A DNA stretch of 14,228 nucleotides from CAZHAC01 sp964383855 (GTDB lineage Bacteria > Chloroflexota > Dormibacteria > Dormibacterales > Dormibacteraceae): positions 1 through 14,228 of the forward strand of contig CAYLIP010000061.1 of NCBI GenBank assembly GCA_964383855.1. Reading direction: 5' to 3'. How positions within the stretch are numbered: position 1 is the stretch's first letter; each line of letters begins with the position of its first letter. Below the pieces are notes generated by a model that was not told the origin of the DNA, searched no databases, and saw only the letters and a program-made list of their open reading frames with translations. Below are positions 5,807 to 12,065 of this stretch, in pieces. The position numbers were made by a program, and so were the translations under genes.

Positions 5807-7704
5807 AGCAACTCCTTCAGCCGCACCGCCACCTTCTCGGAGACCCCGGCCCGCCTTATCTCCTCGACCGGCGCGTCCCGGATTCCCTGGACCGAACCGA
5901 AGGCCCGCAGCAGGGCCCGCTTGCGGGCGGGACCGATGCCCTCGACGGAGTCGAGCGGCGAGGAGAGCGCCTTCTTCGAGCGCACCTTGCGATGGTGGGT
6001 GATGGCAAAGCGATGCGCCTCGTCGCGTATCCGCTGCACCAGGAACATGCCGGGCGAGTTGTGCTCCTGGACGATCGGCTCCGACCGGCCGGGTGCAAAC
6101 AGCTCCTCGCGCTGCTTGGCCAGCCCGAAAGCCGGGATGTCGGCGAAACCGAGGTCTTCGAGCACCTCGAGGGCGGCGTTCAGCTGCCCTTTGCCCCCGT
6201 CGATCAGCACCAGGTCGGGCCGGGATCCGAAGGAGCGGTCGCCGGCGGCGTCGGTGTCGGGCTGGACCTGGGCCGGAAAACCCCCATCACTCACGGCGGC
6301 GCCCCGGCGCTGGGCGGACTCCAGGCGCTCGAAGCGCCTGCGCAGCACCTCCTGCATCATCGCGAAGTCGTTGGGTCCCGGCGTGTACCTGATCCGGAAG
6401 TGACGGTAGTGGTCGCTGTTCGGCCGTCCGTCCTCGAAGACGACCATCGAGCCGACTGCGGAGTCGCCCTGGATGTTGGAGATGTCGTAGCACTCGATCC
6501 GGCGGGGCGCCTCGTCCAGCTCGAGCGCCTCCGCCAGCGCGGTGAGCATGGGCTCGGTCCGGCTGCGGTCGTAGTCGGCCTCGATCCGGAGCTGGCGGAG
6601 GTTCTGGAGCGCGGTCTCCGCCAGCTGGCCCAGAAGCTGCTTCTTCCGGCCCCGCAGGGGCACCTCGATGGCCACCTTCCCGCGCCGCCTCCGGGTCAGC
6701 CACTCCGCCACCAGGTCGGGCTCGTCGACCGGGCCCGGCAGCACCACGGCGCGGGGCACGTGGGTGGCGCTTCCGTAGTACTGGAGCAGGAACCCCCGAA
6801 GCAGCTCGCCCTCGGTGGCCTCGCCGGCGCCCTCCAGCGGGTGCCCGTCATGGCCGATCATCTTGCCCTCGCGGACGTAGGCGACCTCCACGTAGACGTC
6901 CTTGCCCTCACGCCCGTAGGCGACCAGGTCCTGGTCCTCCCGACCGTGGGAGAGGACCTTCTGGCGGTCGGCGATCCGCTCGATGGCGGCCAGCTTGTCG
7001 CGGTAGCGGGCCGCGTTCTCGAAGTCGAGGGACTCGGCGGCCCGGTTCATGCGCTGGCGCAGGTCGCGGCTCAGGACGTCCGAACGCCCCTCCATGAACA
7101 TCGCCACCTGCTGGATGTTGGCCATGTACTCGGCCCGGCTCACGCGACCCTCGCAGGGGCCGCTGCACCGCCGGATGTGGAAATCGAGGCAGACCTTGCC
7201 CTGCTTGAAGATGTCGTCCGAGCAGGTGCGGAAGGGCAGCAGCTGCCGGATCGACTTGACCGTGCTGCGGAGCGAGATGGCGCTGGTGTAGGGGCCGAAG
7301 TAGAGGGCGCCGTCATCGGCGATCCGCCGCGTGTAGTGCACCCGGGGGAACTCGTCGGCCACCGGCAGCTTGAGGTAGAGGTAGTTCTTGTCATCCTTGA
7401 GGCGGATGTTGAAGCGAGGACGGTAGTGCTTGATGAAGTCGTTCTCCAGCACCAGGGCCTCGACCTCGTTGGCGGTGCGGACGAACTCGAAATCGCTGAC
7501 CTTCCTCAGAAGCTCGACCAGCCGCGCATTCGACGCGTAGCCCGGCGTGAAGTAGGAGCGCAGGCGGTCGCGCAGGCGCAGCGCCTTGCCCACGTAGATC
7601 ACGTGGCCGCCGGCGTCCCGGAGCAGGTACACCCCGGGCTCGTCGGGCACCGCCCGCAGGCGCTTGCGGATCGCCTCCGAGGGCTGCTGGGTGGAGACCG
7701 CCAC
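5803..7704 (-). CDS. uvrC: UvrABC excision nuclease subunit C
   Basis: UvrC makes both incisions in nucleotide excision repair after UvrA/UvrB find damage. The 633 residues contain in order: a GIY-YIG nuclease domain (GVY 24-26, YVG 37-39) for the 3' cut; four cysteines (161, 172, 180, 184) matching the iron-sulfur ligands of UvrC; a UVR motif for UvrB contact (about 217-252, FENAARYRDKL); an RNase H-like nuclease domain for the 5' cut (CYDISN with Asp407, LIDGGKGQ with Asp502); and paired helix-hairpin-helix motifs at the end (about 582-633). An approximately 28-residue Gly/Asp-rich insertion (about 468-496) precedes LVLIDGGKGQ. The frame is open to 8100, but the GTG at 7704 is chosen because homology starts there and TAGAAT lies 7 nt upstream. 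It is first in a transcript with the RapZ-like, epimerase-like and DUF2332 genes. Confidence 0.96.
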   Translation of the reverse strand: MAVSTQQPSEAIRKRLRAVPDEPGVYLLRDAGGHVIYVGKALRLRDRLRSYFTPGYASNARLVELLRKVSDFEFVRTANEVEALVLENDFIKHYRPRFNIRLKDDKNYLYLKLPVADEFPRVHYTRRIADDGALYFGPYTSAISLRSTVKSIRQLLPFRTCSDDIFKQGKVCLDFHIRRCSGPCEGRVSRAEYMANIQQVAMFMEGRSDVLSRDLRQRMNRAAESLDFENAARYRDKLAAIERIADRQKVLSHGREDQDLVAYGREGKDVYVEVAYVREGKMIGHDGHPLEGAGEATEGELLRGFLLQYYGSATHVPRAVVLPGPVDEPDLVAEWLTRRRRGKVAIEVPLRGRKKQLLGQLAETALQNLRQLRIEADYDRSRTEPMLTALAEALELDEAPRRIECYDISNIQGDSAVGSMVVFEDGRPNSDHYRHFRIRYTPGPNDFAMMQEVLRRRFERLESAQRRGAAVSDGGFPAQVQPDTDAAGDRSFGSRPDLVLIDGGKGQLNAALEVLEDLGFADIPAFGLAKQREELFAPGRSEPIVQEHNSPGMFLVQRIRDEAHRFAITHHRKVRSKKALSSPLDSVEGIGPARKRALLRAFGSVQGIRDAPVEEIRRAGVSEKVAVRLKELL

Positions 7705-7711
7705 GACGGCG

Positions 7712-7717
7712 ATTCTA
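7712..7717 (-). promoter_or_regulatory. -10 element (TAGAAT) of a leaderless uvrC promoter
   Basis: On the minus strand TAGAAT ends 7 nt before the uvrC GTG at 7704. Transcription 6-8 nt downstream of the hexamer would begin at the start codon. There is no Shine-Dalgarno sequence. The expected -35 position (about 7735-7740) overlaps the -10 of the divergent DUF4190 gene and has no good match to TTGACA. Confidence 0.6.
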
Positions 7718-7722
7718 GGTAG

Positions 7723-7736
7723 GCCGCCATTGCGGC
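7723..7736. repeat. Small inverted repeat between the divergent uvrC and DUF4190 promoters
   Basis: GCCGC (7723-7727) and GCGGC (7732-7736) form a perfect 5-bp dyad with a 4-nt spacer. It sits almost midway between the two outward-facing -10 hexamers, where a repressor or activator could touch both promoters. At this G+C content a dyad of this size can arise by chance, so an operator role is only a possibility. Confidence 0.3.
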
Positions 7737-7737
7737 T

Positions 7738-7743
7738 TAGACT
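7738..7743 (+). promoter_or_regulatory. -10 element (TAGACT) of a leaderless promoter for the DUF4190 gene
   Basis: TAGACT is followed by 6 nt and then the ATG at 7750. The transcript would start at or within a base of the A of the ATG. There is no ribosome site before the ATG. The expected -35 zone (about 7715-7720) lies over the uvrC -10 element. Confidence 0.6.
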
Positions 7744-7749
7744 CCCGGC

Positions 7750-8109
7750 ATGAGCCAGCAGCCGCCGGCGGGGCCGCAGCCCACCACGCCGGTCCCGCCG
7801 CCTCCTGCGGGCGCCCCCCAGCAGTTCGGGATCGTGGAGACGCCGACCAACTCGCTGGCCGTGGTCAGCCTGGTGGCGGGCATCGCCGGCTACGTGATCC
7901 CCCACCCCTTCCTGGCCGGGATCATCGCCATCATCACCGGCCACATGGCCCGCCGCCAGAACCGCCAGACCGGCGAGGGCGGAAGCGGCCTGGCCCTGGT
8001 CGGGCTGATCCTCGGCTACATCCATTTCGCCCTTTCGATCCTGCTGGTCGGCCTCGTCGTCCTCATCCTTCTCGGGTTCGGACTCTTCGCCTTCAGCCAC
8101 TCGCGCTGA
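7750..8109 (+). CDS. DUF4190 domain small membrane protein
   Basis: The 119-aa protein starts with a Pro-rich, disordered cytoplasmic tail (about 1-27). Two hydrophobic segments follow: NSLAVVSLVAGIAGYVIP and on to IAIITGHMARRQ (about 34-66), and LALVGLILGYIHFALSILL continuing to about 115. The core pattern NSLAVVSLVAGI...GHMARRQ...GEGGSGLALVGLILGY is that of DUF4190. The charged loop between the hairpin segments (ARRQNRQTGEG) should be cytoplasmic. The family function is unknown; such proteins often have a Pro-rich tail and are thought to be membrane scaffold or sensor parts. It is divergent from uvrC with 45 bp between start codons, and 72 bp separate it from the next gene. Confidence 0.85.
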   Translation: MSQQPPAGPQPTTPVPPPPAGAPQQFGIVETPTNSLAVVSLVAGIAGYVIPHPFLAGIIAIITGHMARRQNRQTGEGGSGLALVGLILGYIHFALSILLVGLVVLILLGFGLFAFSHSR

Positions 8110-8181
8110 ACCGCTCCCGGCGACCCGGCTAGGATGGGGTCACCCGACTCCGGCCAGGGCCGTTGAGTCAGACCAACCAGC

Positions 8182-9291
8182 ATGCAATCCATTCCCCGCT
8201 CCTCCCGCCGCTTCGTCGCGCCCCTCGTCGTGGGCGTGTTGCTGTGCCTGGCCTGGAGCCATTTCCACGTTCACACCGGGCTTCACGGGCGCCTGACCGC
8301 CGCCTCCCACCACCGGCTGCCGCCGCTCGGGCCGGCAGCCTCGCTGGCGGTGCTCTTCGGGCTGGGGGCGGCCGCCGCGGCCACCGCCCGCGCCGGGCTC
8401 AGCGGCACCATCCGGCTGGTTCCCGGCTCGGCCATCCCCTGGGGCGGTGGCCGGCCGATCACCCGCGAGGACCTGCTGGCAGGCGCCGCCTTCGGTGCTT
8501 ATGGAGCCAACCGCACGGCCGCCGTTCATCAGACCCATATCGCCTACCGCCGGGCCGGACCTCTTCTGGTCGTGCTCGGCGGACCCTCAGGCGAACCCGA
8601 GCAGGCGCACGCCGCGCAGGCCGCGTTCCGGCGCTGGGCGGGACGCCGGCCGATCGTGTGGTACGGAGCCGGCTCCCCGGCCGGGCGGGGCCTCCATCTC
8701 GGCCAGGAGGCGATCGTCAACCTGCGGCGGCACGAGCTCAGCAGCGCTCGAGCGGCCAACCTCCGGCACTCGGTGAGCCGGGCCCGGCGCGCCGGCGTCC
8801 AGGTGATGACCGCGCCCTGGGACGAGCTGCCCGACGCGGTTCGAACCGAGCTCCAGGAGCTGGAATGGGCGCACCGCCGGCGGCGCCCCCTGCAGTTCCG
8901 GCTGACCCTCTCCACGCTGAAGGACGCCATGGACGGCCGCCCCTGGACGCTCGCGCTGGGCCCTTCCGGTCGGGTCGAGGCGGCGGCCACCTGGCTCGAC
9001 TCGACCGATCGCCGGGGCGTGGTGCTCGACCTCATGCGCCGCCGCGACGACGCCGTGCCGGGAACCATGGAGCTGCTCATCCACTCGGGGCTGGAGCGCG
9101 CCCGGGAGAGCGGGCGGTCCTGGGCCAGCCTGGGAATCGTGAGCGGCCGGGCGCCAGGTGGCCTGCGCCGGTTCAAGGCCAAGTTCCGGCCCGAATGGCA
9201 CGACCGCTACATCGCCGCACCCGGCATCCCGCTCGCCCTGGCGGCCGCCGCCGCGGCCTGGGCGCATATCGCTCCCTGGCGGGCGGCTTAG
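8182..9291 (+). CDS. DUF2156 (MprF/LysX C-terminal-like) aminoacyl-lipid transferase-type protein
   Basis: The 369-aa protein has two hydrophobic N-terminal segments (about 11-27 and 50-71) followed by a DUF2156 domain (about 80-350), the double-GNAT fold that carries amino acids from tRNA to phosphatidylglycerol in MprF and LysX. Motifs typical of that domain are GQEAIVNLRRHELSS and ANLRHSVSRARRAGV (about 174-207), VVLDLMRRRDDAVPGTMELLI (about 277-297), WASLGIVSG (about 310) and FKAKFRPEWHDRYIA (about 330-345). Full MprF has a multi-pass flippase domain of more than 10 segments, which is absent; a last hydrophobic stretch lies at about 348-362. The start is the ATG at 8182, because a stop is found in frame at 8164. 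No ribosome site is visible; TAGGAT at 8130-8135 may be a -10 element giving a leader of about 40 nt. The substrate amino acid and lipid are unknown. Confidence 0.82.
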   Translation: MQSIPRSSRRFVAPLVVGVLLCLAWSHFHVHTGLHGRLTAASHHRLPPLGPAASLAVLFGLGAAAAATARAGLSGTIRLVPGSAIPWGGGRPITREDLLAGAAFGAYGANRTAAVHQTHIAYRRAGPLLVVLGGPSGEPEQAHAAQAAFRRWAGRRPIVWYGAGSPAGRGLHLGQEAIVNLRRHELSSARAANLRHSVSRARRAGVQVMTAPWDELPDAVRTELQELEWAHRRRRPLQFRLTLSTLKDAMDGRPWTLALGPSGRVEAAATWLDSTDRRGVVLDLMRRRDDAVPGTMELLIHSGLERARESGRSWASLGIVSGRAPGGLRRFKAKFRPEWHDRYIAAPGIPLALAAAAAAWAHIAPWRAA

Positions 9292-9316
9292 AACCCCGGT
9301 CTCCCAATCGGCGGGG

Positions 9317-11290
9317 CTAGAAATGCACCCCGCGCATCAGGTAGGCCAGCACCGAAGCCTCGGCTGACATCTCCTCCTCTCGGTGCCCGTCCGCCTCCGC
9401 CTCCCGCCTCTCCTTCCCCGGGCTCTCCGGGAAGACGTGATAGGCGCCTGTCATCACCAGCTTCAGGAAGCCGGGTGACAGCGTGTCGACCGCCTCTCCC
9501 AGCTTGCCGAGCCGGGTCGAGACCTCCGGGCCGCGGGTCAGCACCGCCTGCAGGACCATGTCCGCCGCCTCCTCGGGCGAGATGGTCGGAAAGTTCCTGT
9601 ACATGCCGGTGGGCTCGATCATCGGCGTCCGCACCAGGGGCATGTGGATGGTGCTGATGGCGATGCCGTCGTCGGCGAGCTCGGGCCCGATGCAGCGCGA
9701 CAGGCCGGCGAGCGCGCTCTTGGAGGCCACGTACGCGCCGAAGCGAGGTGGAAAGGACTGTGCCCCGATCGAGGAGATGTTGATGATGTGGCCTCCGCCA
9801 CGCTCCCGCATGCCCGGGATCACGGCCAGCATCAGCTTCACGGCGCCGAAGTAGTTGAGCTGCATCGTCCGCTCGAAGTCGTGGAACCGATCGATCTGCT
9901 CCAGCACCGAGCGGCGGATCGAGCGCCCGGCGTTGTTGACAAGGATGTCGACGCGGCCGTGCTCGGCCAGCACCGAGCGGATCATCCGGTCGCAGGCCTC
10001 GACGTCGGCGAGATCGGTCGGACACACGTGCGCGGTGCCGCCGGCGGCCCTGATCTCGCGGCCCAGCTCCTCCAGCTTCTCCCGGGTCCGGGAGACCAGG
10101 ACGACCCGCGCGCCGTACCGCCCCATCGCCTGCGCCGTGGCCCGGCCGATGCCCGAGGAGGCGCCGGTGACGACCACGACGCGCCCCTCGAGCGCGGCCC
10201 GGAAGTTGGCCGGCGTGGGCGCCTGGGGGTCGAGGTGGCGCTCCCAGTGATCCCAAACCCTCCACGCGTAGTCGGTCAGGCGCGGGCAGGCGACGCCGCT
10301 GCCCTCGAGCGCGGCCGTCGTGTTGGCGGCGCTGAACCGAGCGCGGTTGTTGACATAGGCGAGCACCGCCTCCGGGATGCGGACGCCTTCCAGCAGCTGC
10401 CGGCGCAGCGCCTGGAAGACGCGCCACTGGTTCAGCATCCCGGTCACCTCCCGCGGCAGCAGCCCGGTCGCGCGGCGGTCGACGCGGAGAGTGAACTGGG
10501 GGGCATGCGCGGCCCGGCAGAAGACGTTGATGGTGTCGCCCAGCGACATCGGGTTGGGATCCACGATGTGGAACGTCTGGCCGTCGAGGCCCTCGCGAGC
10601 CGAGATGCGGTCGATGGCACGGGCCACGAAGTCGACGGGGACCAGGTTGAGCGGGCCGCCCTCGTAGCCGACCAGCGGCACCCAGGCCGGGAGCGCGTCC
10701 CGCAGGCGCTGGATGACCTTGAACGCGTAGTAGATGCCGTCGACGCGGTCTGCGACCCCGGTCTCCGACGACCCGATCACGATTCCCGGCCGGTAGATGC
10801 GGAAGGGCACGGCGGACTCTTCGCGAACGATCTTCTCGGCCAGGAACTTGGTCCGGTAGTACGGGTTGTCCAGAGACTGGCCCTCGTCGAACATCGACTC
10901 GGTGAACTCGCCCTTGAACTTGCCGCCGGCGACCGCGATCGAGCTGACGTGATGGAGGCGAGCGGCGCCGATCCGATTGGCGAACTCGACGACGTGCCGC
11001 GTGCCGTCGACGTTGGCCGTCTGGTTCTCGGCCTCGGACGCCTCGAGGTCGTAGATCGCGGCCAGGTGGAAGATCTCGGCACCGCGGACCGAGTCCAGCT
11101 CAGCCTCCGCGATCCCGAGCCCGGGCTGGGTCACGTCGCCGACCAGCGGCCGGACCAGGCTCGATCGCCCCTCGAGCTTTCCGACCGAGGCGGGCCGGAC
11201 CAGCACGTGCACCGGCTGGCCGCGCGCGGCCAGCTCACCGAGGAGGTGCCGGCCTATGAACCCCGTACCGCCGGTCAGCACATAGGCCAC
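9317..11290 (-). CDS. Bimodular fatty acyl-CoA reductase (extended SDR reductase fused to classical SDR, AcrA1-like)
   Basis: The 657-aa protein joins two short-chain dehydrogenase modules. The first (about 1-360) is an acyl-CoA/thioester reductase-type extended SDR with GGTGFIG (7-13), HVSSIAVAG (114-122) and YYRTK (Tyr144, Lys148). The second (about 368-600) is a classical SDR with TGASSGIG (375-382), NNAG (452-455), INISS (503-507) and YVASK (Tyr520, Lys524). Both catalytic sets are complete. This length and order match actinobacterial multifunctional acyl-CoA reductases such as mycobacterial AcrA1, which are thought to reduce fatty acyl-CoA through the aldehyde to the alcohol. A role in fatty alcohol, wax ester or ether lipid supply is inferred. 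The start is GTG at 11290, 14 nt after the hydrolase stop, and TAGGCT lies 6 nt upstream, so it may have its own leaderless transcript. It converges on the DUF2156 gene with a 25-bp gap. Confidence 0.85.
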   Translation of the reverse strand: MAYVLTGGTGFIGRHLLGELAARGQPVHVLVRPASVGKLEGRSSLVRPLVGDVTQPGLGIAEAELDSVRGAEIFHLAAIYDLEASEAENQTANVDGTRHVVEFANRIGAARLHHVSSIAVAGGKFKGEFTESMFDEGQSLDNPYYRTKFLAEKIVREESAVPFRIYRPGIVIGSSETGVADRVDGIYYAFKVIQRLRDALPAWVPLVGYEGGPLNLVPVDFVARAIDRISAREGLDGQTFHIVDPNPMSLGDTINVFCRAAHAPQFTLRVDRRATGLLPREVTGMLNQWRVFQALRRQLLEGVRIPEAVLAYVNNRARFSAANTTAALEGSGVACPRLTDYAWRVWDHWERHLDPQAPTPANFRAALEGRVVVVTGASSGIGRATAQAMGRYGARVVLVSRTREKLEELGREIRAAGGTAHVCPTDLADVEACDRMIRSVLAEHGRVDILVNNAGRSIRRSVLEQIDRFHDFERTMQLNYFGAVKLMLAVIPGMRERGGGHIINISSIGAQSFPPRFGAYVASKSALAGLSRCIGPELADDGIAISTIHMPLVRTPMIEPTGMYRNFPTISPEEAADMVLQAVLTRGPEVSTRLGKLGEAVDTLSPGFLKLVMTGAYHVFPESPGKERREAEADGHREEEMSAEASVLAYLMRGVHF

Positions 11291-11296
11291 CGGAAA

Positions 11297-11302
11297 AGCC
11301 TA
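11297..11302 (-). promoter_or_regulatory. -10 element (TAGGCT) of a possible leaderless promoter for the acyl-CoA reductase gene
   Basis: On the minus strand TAGGCT ends 6 nt before the GTG at 11290 and begins 1 nt after the hydrolase TGA stop. The spacing equals that seen for the DUF4190 gene. No Shine-Dalgarno sequence precedes the GTG. The gene may thus be transcribed separately from the uvrA operon as well as by readthrough. Confidence 0.5.
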
Positions 11303-11303
11303 C

Positions 11304-12065
11304 TCAGACCTTGAGAAAGTTGGCCAGCAGGCGGTTGAAGGCCGCCGGCGCCTCGATCTGAGGGCTGTGGCCGGCCGCCTCGATCAACTCCAGCCGGGCG
11401 CCCGGCACAGCGCTCGCCACAGCCCGCGCCTGGGCCGTGCCCGGCAGCCCGTCCTCGGTGCCGCAGATGACGAGCACCGGCGCGTCGATCCGGGAGGCGA
11501 GCGGCCGGAGGTCCTGCCGGCGGTCACACTCGACGTAGCGGAGCATGGTGTCCCGGGCGATCGGGCGGCCGTCCATGTCGCGCACCACGGCGGGCACCAG
11601 GCGGTCGAAGGTGGAGCGCCCGAAGGCGAGCAGGACGAGCGCCAGGTTGACGTCGTGGTCGGGCATCGGTGAGCGCGCCACCGCCTCCCACATGTCCATC
11701 ACCGCCAGCAGGTAGGCGTCCATCCACAGGGTGGGCGCGCAGGCGATGACGCGCTCCACGCGATGCGGCCAGCGGGCCGCCAGCAGCAGCGCGACGTGCG
11801 CCCCCAGGGAGTGGCCGACCACATGGGCCCGGTCGACCGCCGCCGCGTCCATGGCGGCGATGACGTCGTCGACGAGGTCGTCCGGTCCGAATGGGGTGCC
11901 CGGGTCGGGTGTCTCACCAAGGCCGCGCGGATCCAGGAGCAGCAGCCGGAACCTGTCGGCGAGGGCGGCCGTCTGCTTGAGCCAGGCGCGGCGATCGGAG
12001 AAGGTGCCGGGGACCAGGACGATGGTCGCGTCCCCGGCACCGATCAGCTCGAAGGAGGGCGTCAG
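11304..12065 (-). CDS. Alpha/beta hydrolase with probable CTG start
   Basis: This is an alpha/beta-hydrolase-fold enzyme with a complete triad: Ser86 in GHSLG, Asp205 in GTEDGLP and His233 in AAGHSPQ. The first in-frame ATG is at 11852, but starting there would remove the first strands and the oxyanion-hole loop. The frame upstream reads as a normal hydrolase N-terminus, with IVLVPGTFSDRRAWLKQ (about 15-31) and LLLLDPRGLGETPDPG (about 41-56). No ATG, GTG or TTG occurs in frame between 11853 and the end of the M32 gene. The CTG at 12065 overlaps the M32 stop (CTGA), mirroring the ATGA overlap one gene earlier, and GGAAGG lies 9 nt before it. That start gives 253 aa, the usual size. The substrate is unknown; it could be an esterase, lactonase or C-C hydrolase. 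Third gene of the uvrA-M32 transcript. Confidence 0.85.
   Translation of the reverse strand: MTPSFELIGAGDATIVLVPGTFSDRRAWLKQTAALADRFRLLLLDPRGLGETPDPGTPFGPDDLVDDVIAAMDAAAVDRAHVVGHSLGAHVALLLAARWPHRVERVIACAPTLWMDAYLLAVMDMWEAVARSPMPDHDVNLALVLLAFGRSTFDRLVPAVVRDMDGRPIARDTMLRYVECDRRQDLRPLASRIDAPVLVICGTEDGLPGTAQARAVASAVPGARLELIEAAGHSPQIEAPAAFNRLLANFLKV

Noticed and set aside
5992..7722. Long plus-strand open frame (576 codons) opposite uvrC
   Set aside because: It is an antisense shadow of uvrC, with no recognisable domain and a biased composition.
7705..8100. Upstream extension of the uvrC reading frame by 132 codons
   Set aside because: The added residues are low-complexity, lie antisense to the convincing DUF4190 gene, and have no UvrC homology. 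The GTG at 7704 coincides with the start of homology and with a -10 element.
9294..9316. Hairpin CCCCG...CGGGG between the convergent DUF2156 and reductase genes as a terminator
   Set aside because: The stem is only 5 bp, the loop is 13 nt, and there is no T-run on either strand.
9644..11314. Very long open frame on the plus strand (556 codons) opposite the acyl-CoA reductase
   Set aside because: Its product is compositionally odd (Asp/Val/Arg/Gly-rich) with no domain, while the minus-strand product has two complete SDR modules. Long antisense frames are expected at this G+C content.
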